Positions 49,445 to 58,300 of a DNA stretch of 64,000 bases are shown here, one piece after another; positions within the stretch are counted from its first letter, which is position 1; every line of letters starts with the position of its first letter. Under the pieces are notes generated by a model. It worked only from the letters and a program-made list of their open reading frames with translations, ran no database searches and was not told the origin of the DNA. Position numbers and translations under genes: made by a program. Source of the DNA: Flaviramulus multivorans (GTDB lineage Bacteria; Bacteroidota; Bacteroidia; Flavobacteriales; Flavobacteriaceae); assembly GCF_021728415.1 (NCBI RefSeq), contig NZ_JAKKDV010000004.1, forward strand, positions 186,001-250,000. The letters are read 5' to 3'.

Positions 49445-50142
49445 TATAGGATGGTTTCATCGGCAAAACTAAAGTATGCTTTTTCTGTGATAATTAAATG
49501 GTCTAGAACTTTTATATCTAAACTTTGTGCAGCTTGTTTTAATTTTTGTGTTATCTGTTTATCGGCTTCACTCGGTTTTAAAGTACCTGATGGATGGTTA
49601 TGTGCTAAAATTAAACCTGTGGCGCCTACTTCCAATGCTGTTTTTAACACCAAACGTACATCGACCAAAGTGCCTGTTATTCCACCTTTACTTAATTGAC
49701 TTTTTTGAATGACTTTATTAGAATTATTTACATAAATAATCCAAAATTCTTCATGGTCAAGTTCCCCAATAACTGGTTGCATGAGTTCAAAAACTGCTGA
49801 ACTTGAGGTTATTTTCTTTTTCTCCAGCGCTTCTTCTCCCCTTCGTCGGCGTCCCAATTCTAGAGCGGCAACTATAGTGATGGCTTTGGCTTCACCAATG
49901 CCTTTAAATTCCATAAGTTGCTTAATAGAAAGCCTTCCTAAATCGCTCAAATTATTGTTAGAACTCGCCAAAATGCGCTTACATAAATCTACAGCACTTT
50001 CCTCTTTATTGCCAGAACCAATTAAAATAGCAACCAATTCTGCATCGCTTAAAGTGGCTTTGCCTTTGTTGAGTAATTTTTCACGTGGTTGATCGTCTTG
50101 ACTCCAGTTTTTTATCGAAAATGACGATGGTTTTTCTTGCAT
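49444..50142 (-). CDS. radC: RadC/JAB-domain protein
   Basis: The 232-residue protein carries an N-terminal helix-hairpin-helix part (LSDAELVAILIGSG, KQLMEFKGIGEAKAITIVAALELGRR region) and a C-terminal JAB/MPN domain with the JAMM metal motif HNHPSGTLKPSEAD: His181, His183 and Asp194. The family was named for DNA repair, but that role is disputed, and the JAMM site points to a metallo-hydrolase. It diverges from the dienelactone hydrolase gene over 49 bp and leads the radC-DUF7033-yjjG operon. Confidence 0.9.
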   Translation of the reverse strand: MQEKPSSFSIKNWSQDDQPREKLLNKGKATLSDAELVAILIGSGNKEESAVDLCKRILASSNNNLSDLGRLSIKQLMEFKGIGEAKAITIVAALELGRRRRGEEALEKKKITSSSAVFELMQPVIGELDHEEFWIIYVNNSNKVIQKSQLSKGGITGTLVDVRLVLKTALEVGATGLILAHNHPSGTLKPSEADKQITQKLKQAAQSLDIKVLDHLIITEKAYFSFADETIL

Positions 50143-50191
50143 TGGTTAAAGATAAATATTGTAAATTAGAGAAGCAATAAAAACTTTAATC

Positions 50192-51079
50192 ATGAAACCA
50201 CTTAAAAAAGAAGATATAAGTCAGGAAGTTTTTGATTTATACGATTATTATGCCCATAATAAAATTGACAGACGTCAATTTGTTGAGAAATTATCGGTGT
50301 ACGCCGTTGGAGGTGTTACAGTTTCCTCATTATTGAGTTTTATAACTCCAGATTACATAAACACCTTAATGGTTAAACCTAATGATGAACGCTTAAAATC
50401 TGAATATATAGAATATGAATCGCCTAAAGGTGGTGGTACTATAAAAGGTTTATTGTCGATGCCTGATGGAACTACTGGCAAGCTACCAGGAATAGTAATT
50501 GTACACGAAAACCGCGGACTAAACCCATATATTGAAGATGTTGGAAGACGCGCTGCTCTTGATGGTTTTATAACATTAGCTCCTGATGCATTGTCGCCAT
50601 TAGGTGGCTATCCTGGTAATGATGATGAAGGTCGTGCTTTACAACGCCAACGGGATAGGAACGGGATGCTTGAAGATTTTATTGCAGCTTTTGAATATTT
50701 GAGCAAGCATGAGAATTGCGATGGTAATATTGGAGTTGTAGGCTTTTGCTTTGGAGGTTGGATATCAAATATGATGGCTGTAAGACTACCAAACTTAAAA
50801 GCTGCAGTGCCTTTTTATGGTGGGCAACCGTCGGCCGAAGAAGCTGCTAATATAAAAGCTCCTTTATTACTACAATTTGCCGAATTAGACACACGCGTTA
50901 ATGCTGGTTGGCCAGATTATGAAACGGCTTTAAAGGCTAATAATGTAGAATATAAAGCGCATTTTTACGAAGGTGTGAATCATGGGTTTCATAATAACAC
51001 GACGCCTCGATATGATGAAAAAGCTGCCAATTTAGCTTGGGAACGTACTATTGCTTTTTTTAAGGAGAAGTTGAGGTAG
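50192..51079 (+). CDS. Dienelactone hydrolase-family protein with Tat-like N-terminus
   Basis: The 295-residue alpha/beta hydrolase has the triad Cys186 (GFCFGG), Asp233 (AELDTRVNA) and His264 (GVNHGFHN). Family members open dienelactones or related esters; many are general hydrolases of unknown substrate. The N-terminal part contains DRRQFVEKL (residues 26-34) followed by a hydrophobic stretch YAVGGVTVSSLLSF, which looks like a twin-arginine export signal placed about 26 residues in. If this is true, the protein acts outside the cytoplasm (inference). Confidence 0.85.
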   Translation: MKPLKKEDISQEVFDLYDYYAHNKIDRRQFVEKLSVYAVGGVTVSSLLSFITPDYINTLMVKPNDERLKSEYIEYESPKGGGTIKGLLSMPDGTTGKLPGIVIVHENRGLNPYIEDVGRRAALDGFITLAPDALSPLGGYPGNDDEGRALQRQRDRNGMLEDFIAAFEYLSKHENCDGNIGVVGFCFGGWISNMMAVRLPNLKAAVPFYGGQPSAEEAANIKAPLLLQFAELDTRVNAGWPDYETALKANNVEYKAHFYEGVNHGFHNNTTPRYDEKAANLAWERTIAFFKEKLR

Positions 51080-51241
51080 CTTATTTTGAAATAAGGATTT
51101 TGAAAAAAATTCGATTAACTTTAACATTTTTTATATTAATCATTAAAGTGATTTTCTACATTAAAAAAATTATATTCAATTATGTTCCTTCGAATAGGAC
51201 AATAATAAATCCATGTAGAGAAATTAAACCTATAATAAAGC

Positions 51242-52531
51242 ATGAAATATTTTTACAAACTTTTTTCCTTAGTATTAATTACTTGTCTTTGTAGCTGTTC
51301 TCAAGACGGTAATGAACCTAAACCTATATTCAAATTGTCGTCAACCAATACTTTTATAGGTGACACATTAACGGTAAGCGGCAAAAATTTAGATCAAATA
51401 GTAAATATTAGAATATTTAATGAAGATATTGATCCTGTTTACAGTGACTTAGCAAATTTGATTTCTAAAACTAATACTGAAATCAAATTTATTGTGCCAG
51501 AGATGTATAACGAAAAAGCTACAATTTATTTTGGTTCCAATTTGGAATCAATTGATATTGAATTGTTTGGTTATATCCCTTTTTCATATCAAAATAATGG
51601 TACAATAATCCGAAATGCACAAATAGATCAAATACTAGATGATGATATCGCTTACTGCTATCATAGAAATTGGAGTCAAAGATTTAAACTTTATGACTAC
51701 TACAGCAAACTAGAAGGTTTACCTCCTCTGAATAGAGCTAATAATAGCTTGTATTATTATGTCGAGGAAAACATTGGATACCATTTAGTTAGCAATGGTA
51801 CAAGATTTCAAGTATTTTCATTCAATGATAAAATAGGTACGAGAAACCTTGAATTCAATATGAGTTATGAAGATCTAAATCAGCCTCTTTTTGTCAGAAA
51901 AATGGAATTTGTAACCAATAATTTAGCCTATATAATGACTAATAATTACGAAATCTTTCAAGTAATCGATGGAGTGGTGATGGCTTTTAATGATTTATAT
52001 CCGCAATTAAATAATATCCCTTATAGTTCTTTTAAAGTTATGAATGACGATTCAATAATTCTTTTTTCTAATGAACAGAATTATATCATAAAGTTAAAAA
52101 ACGGGGAAGTAAATCAGATTAATTTTGCAGAGAATGCGGGTCACTATGATAATTTTATAAATGTTTACATTCACCCTACTTTTTTTAATAATGAAGGAGG
52201 ATTTTATTCAAAAACAGAGCATAAAATTTATAAAAGTGTTGACTATGGTCAAACATGGAGTGCCTATGATGTTAATTTCGCTTATGATGAGAATATGTTT
52301 ATCCAATATTTAGGGGGAAATCAGTTTATTTTACATAGATATTTAATTAGCCCTAATAACATTGATTTGAAATCTAAATATATAAGTACAGATAATGGCA
52401 AAAGTTGGAGAAGAATATTTCACTCATCTAGTGATTATGGTGGATATATAAGAATGCATGATGAATATGGGTTCTCAGGCACACTTAGCTATGGTCTGGT
52501 AAAGTTTAGAAGATTTCCCAATGGTTTTTAA
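51242..52531 (+). CDS. Hypothetical lipoprotein with an IPT/TIG-like domain
   Basis: The 429-residue protein has a lipoprotein signal with lipobox LCSC (Cys 19) followed by SQDGNE, fitting surface export. Residues about 28-110 resemble an IPT/TIG immunoglobulin-like fold (DTLTVSGKNLDQIVNIRIF). The remainder is a beta-rich repeat-like region with DYGQTWSAYDVNF and TDNGKSWRRIFHSS, similar to BNR/Asp-box repeats of sialidases and sortilin, which suggests a beta propeller. I assign no activity. The gene is AT-rich and stands alone between the hydrolase gene and the convergent mpl. I found no clear promoter in the 162 bp upstream. Confidence 0.75.
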   Translation: MKYFYKLFSLVLITCLCSCSQDGNEPKPIFKLSSTNTFIGDTLTVSGKNLDQIVNIRIFNEDIDPVYSDLANLISKTNTEIKFIVPEMYNEKATIYFGSNLESIDIELFGYIPFSYQNNGTIIRNAQIDQILDDDIAYCYHRNWSQRFKLYDYYSKLEGLPPLNRANNSLYYYVEENIGYHLVSNGTRFQVFSFNDKIGTRNLEFNMSYEDLNQPLFVRKMEFVTNNLAYIMTNNYEIFQVIDGVVMAFNDLYPQLNNIPYSSFKVMNDDSIILFSNEQNYIIKLKNGEVNQINFAENAGHYDNFINVYIHPTFFNNEGGFYSKTEHKIYKSVDYGQTWSAYDVNFAYDENMFIQYLGGNQFILHRYLISPNNIDLKSKYISTDNGKSWRRIFHSSSDYGGYIRMHDEYGFSGTLSYGLVKFRRFPNGF

Positions 52532-52639
52532 TTTATCTTTAATTTTTCAATATAAACTTACTCTAAATTCCATAAGTTGACTACAATATGTCAATATAAA
52601 TGGTAAACTCATTTAAGGAATCAAAATCCAAGCTTGCGG

Positions 52640-52743
52640 TCATTCCGCATATGATGAGAAATCCATTTAAGAGCCTACATATAATGTTTGACAAGCCATC
52701 AACATTAGAAATAATTTCATGGATTTCTGCTTTCTCAGGAATG
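52640..52743. repeat. Long imperfect palindrome in the TIG lipoprotein-mpl intergenic region
   Basis: The arm at 52641-52666 (CATTCC, then a 9-base stretch, then GAGAAATCCAT) is complementary to 52719-52743 (ATGGATTTCT, then GAATG at the end) with a few mismatches, and an inner pair TAATGTT (52682-52688) / AACATTA (52701-52707) nests inside. It lies directly after the two convergent genes, just before the mpl stop codon on the minus strand. It could serve as a shared terminator-like hairpin, or be a relic of a palindromic repeat. The other about 115 bp of this gap shows nothing else. Confidence 0.6.
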
Positions 52744-52749
52744 TCAGAG

Positions 52750-54105
52750 TTATTCTATTAATCCTTTTACCTCATCAAAATCTAAACCTCCATAATTACC
52801 CGAACTCATTAAAAGCAACGCTTTATTATCAAAGTTTTGTGAGAACAAGAAATTTTTAAAATCATCGGGGTTAGTGTATATAATTAAATCGTCACGCTCA
52901 AAAGCAGTGGCAATCTGCTCGTGAGTAACTTCCTTTAATTTTTTAATCTCAACCGCATGTGGCGAATAGAAAACAACAGCCACATCGGCAGCATCTAGAG
53001 CTCCTTTGTACTCTTTTAAAAACTCAGCATTTAAACTACTATAGGTATGTAATTCTAAACAAGCCACTAAAGCTCTGTTTGCATATTGCTCTTTAACCGC
53101 TTGAGTCGTGGCTTCAACTTTACTAGGTGAGTGTGCAAAATCTTTATAAGCGACACTTGTTTTACTTTCGGCAATTTTTTCTAGGCGTTTACTTGCACCT
53201 TTAAAGGTTGCAATCGCTTCGTAAAAATCGTCTTCATCAATACCCATATGCTGGCAAATCCATTTGGCGCCTGCTAAATTATTGAGGTTATGCTTTCCGA
53301 AAACTTCAATTGGAAGCGCTCCTTCTGGGGTATCTAAAAGGGTTTGCCCGTTTTCAACTGTGTATTCTGGTGTTCTATAAGCTAGTTTTCTAATCGTATT
53401 TTCACTAGTCTCAACCACACGTTTTACTTCTGGGTCTTCTTCGTTATAATTGATACTTCCGCCACTTACAATACTATCAACAAAAATACTGAATTGCTCA
53501 ACATAATTCTCGTAAGTTGGAAAGACATTAATATGATCCCACGCAATCCCACTTAATAAGGCAATATTAGGTTTATAAAGGTGAAATTTTGGTCGTCTGT
53601 CTATGGGTGAACTCAGATATTCATCGCCTTCAAGCAGAATAAAATCGTTGGTTTCGGTGAGTTTTACCATCACGTCAAAACCTTCCAACTGCGCACCAAC
53701 CATATAATCAACATCTCTATCATGATAATGCATCACATGTAAAATCATGGAGGTTATAGTCGTTTTTCCGTGGCTTCCACCAATAACTACGCGGGTTTTA
53801 TTCTTGGATTGTTCGTACAGAAACTCAGGATAGCTATATATTTTAAGCCCTAATTCTTGAGCTTTTAATAACTCTGGATTATCAGCTTTGGCATGCATTC
53901 CTAAAACAATAGCATCTAAATCGGACGTGATTTTTTCAGGAAACCAACCGAAAATTTCAGGTAATAAGCCTTTTGCATTTAAGCGCGATTTTGAGGGCTC
54001 AAAAATGGTATCGTCACTTCCGGTTACTTGGTATCCTTTGTTGTGTAGTGCTAATGCCAAATTATGCATAGCGGCGCCTCCAATGGCTATAAAATGTACG
54101 TTCAT
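52750..54105 (-). CDS. mpl: Mur ligase family, UDP-N-acetylmuramate:L-Ala-gamma-D-Glu-mDAP ligase (Mpl type)
   Basis: I start this gene at ATG 54103-54105 (MNVHFIAIGGAAMHNLAL), the normal N-terminus of the family. A start 7 codons upstream would add residues from an intergenic tandem repeat. The 451-residue protein has the N-terminal Rossmann domain, the ATP-binding loop GGSHGKTT (109-116), the central domain with LLEGDEYLSSPIDRRPKFHLY and SGIAWDHINVFP, and a C-terminal domain. These fit Mpl, which reattaches recycled tripeptide to UDP-MurNAc in cell-wall recycling. MurC is the closest alternative. Confidence 0.85.
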   Translation of the reverse strand: MNVHFIAIGGAAMHNLALALHNKGYQVTGSDDTIFEPSKSRLNAKGLLPEIFGWFPEKITSDLDAIVLGMHAKADNPELLKAQELGLKIYSYPEFLYEQSKNKTRVVIGGSHGKTTITSMILHVMHYHDRDVDYMVGAQLEGFDVMVKLTETNDFILLEGDEYLSSPIDRRPKFHLYKPNIALLSGIAWDHINVFPTYENYVEQFSIFVDSIVSGGSINYNEEDPEVKRVVETSENTIRKLAYRTPEYTVENGQTLLDTPEGALPIEVFGKHNLNNLAGAKWICQHMGIDEDDFYEAIATFKGASKRLEKIAESKTSVAYKDFAHSPSKVEATTQAVKEQYANRALVACLELHTYSSLNAEFLKEYKGALDAADVAVVFYSPHAVEIKKLKEVTHEQIATAFERDDLIIYTNPDDFKNFLFSQNFDNKALLLMSSGNYGGLDFDEVKGLIE

Positions 54106-54109
54106 AAAA

Positions 54110-54137
54110 CAAATATCAAACTCCAAATATCAAATTC
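54110..54137. repeat. Two tandem 14-base repeats upstream of mpl
   Basis: The units CAAATATCAAACTC (54110-54123) and CAAATATCAAATTC (54124-54137) differ by one base, and a third partial unit CAAATT follows. They lie between the mpl start codon and the structured repeat. Confidence 0.7.
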
Positions 54138-54160
54138 CAAATTATTTGTTGTGAAGTTTT

Positions 54161-54245
54161 GCGTTAGGGATTGAGGCACGTGTTGGAGCTCGCCCGATTT
54201 TATATCGGAAGCGACTGACGAAAGCCCGACCCGAGGGGTAACGCC
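54161..54245 (+). repeat. Structured intergenic repeat, copy 2
   Basis: GCGTTAGGGATTGAGGC at the left, AAAGCCCGACCC near the right and a closing GGTAACGCC match the copy at 45139-45209. An internal hairpin CCGAT/ATCGG (54194-54208) replaces the one in the first copy. It lies between the tandem genes mpl and the TPR gene, both on the minus strand. Confidence 0.7.
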
Positions 54246-54251
54246 GAAATA

Positions 54252-55202
54252 TTACATGTTAAGAATTTTGTCCTTTTCTTGCTTAAAAGGCTTAATTTTA
54301 GGAAGTTCAGCTAGCGCCAAATCTATATACTTTAAGGCTTCGCTTTTGTTTTTTCTATGCAAGTTTATTTGCGCCAAACGGTAGTTTGCCCAAGCTTTTG
54401 GAACACCATCTTCGGGCGAATAATTTTTTAAATAGGCTTTTAAACACTCCTCGCCTTTATCGAGCTCGATGTTATATTCGGCAGCCACTTTACCTATTTG
54501 ATAATGCAAAGCATTGCGTTGGTGTTTATTTTGTGCTTCTTCAATGTTTTTAATGGCTTTTTGGGGTTGGTTTTTACTTTCGTAAAGTTTGGTGAGTTTT
54601 TCAAAACAGATTAAGGAGCCACCAACTTTTATCGCCATTTTATAATATTTTTCCGCCAATTCGGGTTGGTTATCATATTCATAAATATAGCCTTTAGCCA
54701 AATATCCATCTACTTTTGAGAGGTTTTCTAACTCTTCGGCAAAATATAAGGCTTTGCTTGTACTTCCTCCAAAAATCCCAGGCAATTGCATATATAACTC
54801 AACTAATGCCCAACGTGCATCAATATGATTTTTATCTAATTCGGCTGCTTTTAAAAACGAAGATTTTATGTCGCTTATTAACCCAATAGCTTTAAATTTA
54901 TTTTCTAAGGCTTTCATACCTAAAGCGCCTCCATATTTATAGTGGTAATTTGCTACATCGGGTGTGGACTTTACTAGTTTTTTATATTGGGTAATGGCGT
55001 CATCCCATTTTTTTTGATGCCCGTAAGCATCTCCTAAAAGTTCTATTACTTCAAGATTATTGGGATTAGTCTCAAGGAACTTATTTAATACAGTTTCGGC
55101 TTTTGCAAATTCTTTTTTTTCAAATAGCCGAGAAACATCATCAAGGTTTTGTTGCCCAAAAACTATGATTGGAAATAGAAGTAAAATTAAAAACTTGTTC
55201 AT
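54252..55202 (-). CDS. Periplasmic TPR-repeat protein
   Basis: The 316-residue protein begins with a signal peptide (FLILLLFPIIVFGQQ) and is built of TPR helices: clear repeats are FAKAETVLNKFLETNPNNLEVIELLG, KKWDDAITQYKKLVKSTPDVANYHYKYG, LAEKYYKMAIKVGG and YRLAQINLHRKNKSEALKYIDLAL in that order. TPR proteins act as adaptors in complexes; no enzymatic motif is visible. The upstream -7 box indicates its own promoter, and it diverges from the macroglobulin gene. Confidence 0.85.
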   Translation of the reverse strand: MNKFLILLLFPIIVFGQQNLDDVSRLFEKKEFAKAETVLNKFLETNPNNLEVIELLGDAYGHQKKWDDAITQYKKLVKSTPDVANYHYKYGGALGMKALENKFKAIGLISDIKSSFLKAAELDKNHIDARWALVELYMQLPGIFGGSTSKALYFAEELENLSKVDGYLAKGYIYEYDNQPELAEKYYKMAIKVGGSLICFEKLTKLYESKNQPQKAIKNIEEAQNKHQRNALHYQIGKVAAEYNIELDKGEECLKAYLKNYSPEDGVPKAWANYRLAQINLHRKNKSEALKYIDLALAELPKIKPFKQEKDKILNM

Positions 55203-55221
55203 ATCAATTTGGTCGAAAAAA

Positions 55222-55229
55222 CAAAGTTA
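55222..55229 (-). promoter_or_regulatory. -7 promoter box of the TPR gene
   Basis: The minus strand reads TAACTTTG, a perfect TAnnTTTG, 19 bases before the start codon. A -33 TTTG at normal spacing is not seen. Confidence 0.5.
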
Positions 55230-55344
55230 AACTTTATAGTTCACTTAAAAAAAACCTAACTTCACTCAACCAACGAAACCTTTTACTAATTTATTGTTTT
55301 TTTGGAACGGCTTTTGAAAGTATTTTTATGACAAACTTAAACAC

Positions 55345-58300
55345 ATGAAAAACGCTCTACTTTTTTTAATGATTATACTTTTTGCAAATTTTTCACAGGC
55401 TCAAAACGCCGATTATGATGATTTATGGACTAAAGTTGAGCAGTTTGAAACTGAAGGTCTTGTTCAATCAGCTTTAAAAACTGTTGAAAACATTTCTCAA
55501 AAAGCTTCAAAAGATAAAAACCATCCACAGCTTATTAAAACCATGCTTTTTAAAAGCAAGTTTGCTCTGGTTTTAGAGGAAGATGCACAATTAAAAATCA
55601 TCAAAGATTTTAAAAAGCAAATTGAATTAAGCGAATTCCCTACTAAAAATGTGTTAGAAAGTATTTTGGCTAATTTATATTGGCAATATTTTAATCAAAA
55701 CCGATGGCAGTTTTATAACAGAACCAAAACAACTGAAAAGGTAGATGCTGAAGATTTTAGAGCTTGGGATTTACAAACCTTGTTTGATGAAATTCATTTA
55801 CATTTTCAAAACTCTTTACAAAATGGACTCATACTTCAATTAGAACCATTGAGCCATTATGATGCACTATTAAACCTTCAAAAAGACTCAAAAATTTACA
55901 GGCCGACCCTATTTGATTTTTTAAATCATGAAGCTTTAGCGTTTTATAAGACTAATGAAACCAATATTACAAAGCCAGCTTATAAGTTTGAAATTGACAA
56001 CCCTGATTTTTTAGGAGAGGTGGTGACGTTTTCTAGTTTAAAAATTGAATCTAAAGATTCTACATCATTACAATTAAATGCGCTTAAAATTTATCAAGAT
56101 TTAGTGCAGTTTCATTTAAAAGACAAAGAACCATTTGCATTAGCGGATGTAAACATTGAGCGATTAAAATTTATAAATCAGCATGCTACATTTAATGATA
56201 AAGAAACTCTTTTATTACAAGTTTTAAAAGCTGAAAGCAGCAAAATTAAATCACATGAAGTTTCTGGTTTGTATGATTTTGAAATAGCTTCGTTGTATTA
56301 TAATCAAAGCCAAAAATACCAGCCCATCAGCAATGAAGAACACCGTTGGAAAGCCAAAGAAGCTATAGAGATTTGTAATGCCGTAATTTCTAAATTCCCT
56401 GAAAATACGGGTTCTGAGAAATGTAAAGTACTAAAACAGCATATTGAACAACAAACGCTTCAAATTACAACCGAAGACTATCTTCCTATCCAAAAACATG
56501 TGCGTTTGTTGGTGCGTTACAAAAATTTAAATTCACTACAATTTGCCATCTATAAATTAAATAGAAATCAGTTAGAAAAACTCAATAAATTATATAGAAA
56601 AGAAGAACAGCACTTTTTTATAAAAAAGTTAGAGGTTGATAAAAATTGGGAAAACACTTTGCGAAACGAAAATGACTATCAAACTCATAGTACAGAGGTT
56701 TTAGTTCCTAAACTAAATAACGGAACTTATTTGATTTTTGCATCCGTTAAAAACGATAAAGAAACCTTTGCGTTTTCGACCATCCAAGTAAGTAATTTGG
56801 CTTTGGTGGAAACTGAAAGCAACAAGCGCAAAAGTTTTCAAATTATTGACAGAAATAATGGAAAACCTATCACTAATGCCAATGTAGAGCTTAGTTACTA
56901 CGAAAATAATAGCAGGAAAACCATTAAAGAAACCCATAGGACAAATATTTATGGAGAAATAATCATTGAAAAAACTACAGGTCGCTATAGAAATGTGTCT
57001 GCCAAAGTTCAATATGGAAATGACACAGCCTATTTTGGAGATTACTATATAAATCAATATTACCAACAAGAAAAAGAAAAGGAGACTTATAAAGCCTTCA
57101 TTTTTACAGATAGAAGTATTTACCGACCAGGACAAACCGTTTATTTTAAAGCCATTGCTATGAAAACTAAAAATGGCAAAACGGAGGTTGTAGCCAATGA
57201 GTCTGTTTATGCTGCACTATACAATACGAATGATGAAGAAATTAAAGAGCTTGAATTTAAAACCAATGAATTTGGCTCAGTTTCAGGTGAATTTATTTTA
57301 CCCAATAACGGGCTGAATGGTCAATATTACATTGAATTTGATGGTGATGATGAAGATTTCTATACTGAACATTACTTTTCTGTTGAAGAATATAAACGTC
57401 CAAAATTTGAAACAAAATTTACGCCTATTACTGAAACTTTCAAAGTTAACGATTCGGTTACAATAAAAGGCAATGCTTTGGCATATGCTGGAAGTAATAT
57501 TACCGATGCCAAAGTGGTATATCGGGTTCATAGAAAAGTACAATATCCACGCTGGTATTATTGGTATCGTCCGTGGTTTCAAAGCGAACCACAAGAAATC
57601 ACGCATGGTGAAACTATAACCAACGAAAAAGGTGAGTTTGAAATCACGTTTAAAGCCATTCCCGACCAAAGTGTTGACAAAAATAATTTACCCATTTTTA
57701 ATTATGAAGTAACTGCTGATGTTACCGATTTAAATGGCGAAACCCGAAGCGCAACTACCATTGTGAATGTTGGTTATCATGCTTTAGTGGCAAATATCAC
57801 CGTTGATAACGTTTTAGATAAAACAAATAAAGACCATAAAATTTCAATCGACACCAAAAACCTAAACGGTGAATTTGTTCCTGCAAAAGGCACGATTAAA
57901 ATTTACAAATTAAGTGCACCAACCCGTGTTTTAAGACCAAGACCTTGGGCGACACCCGATTATCAAGATTTTTCCGAGGAAGCTTTTAAAAACCTATTTC
58001 CACATGATGCTTATACCGATGAACATAACCCGAATAACTGGGAGAAAGGCGATTTGGTTTTTGAAAAAGAATTTGATACCGAAAAATCAAAAGAAATTGA
58101 ATTAGGCAAAATTAAAAAATGGCAATCTGGTACGTATATCATTACCTTAGAAAGCAAAGATAAATTTGGACAATTGGTTAAAGATGAAGCTAAAACAACC
58201 TTGTTTAGTGATAACGACAAAACTTTGGCTGATAATCAACTGTTTAGTATAACAACTAATAAACCAAGTTATAAAATAGGAGAAACAGCTATTATAACCT

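Noticed and set aside
51100-51294. Plus-strand frame of 64 codons before the TIG lipoprotein
   Set aside because: It is low-complexity AT-rich sequence and overlaps the lipoprotein start in another frame.
54106-54126. Longer N-terminus for Mpl
   Set aside because: The extra residues come from a tandem repeat, and the family begins at MNVHFIAIGG.
56713-57135. Minus-strand frame of 140 codons inside the macroglobulin gene
   Set aside because: It is antisense to a well-supported gene and has no family pattern.
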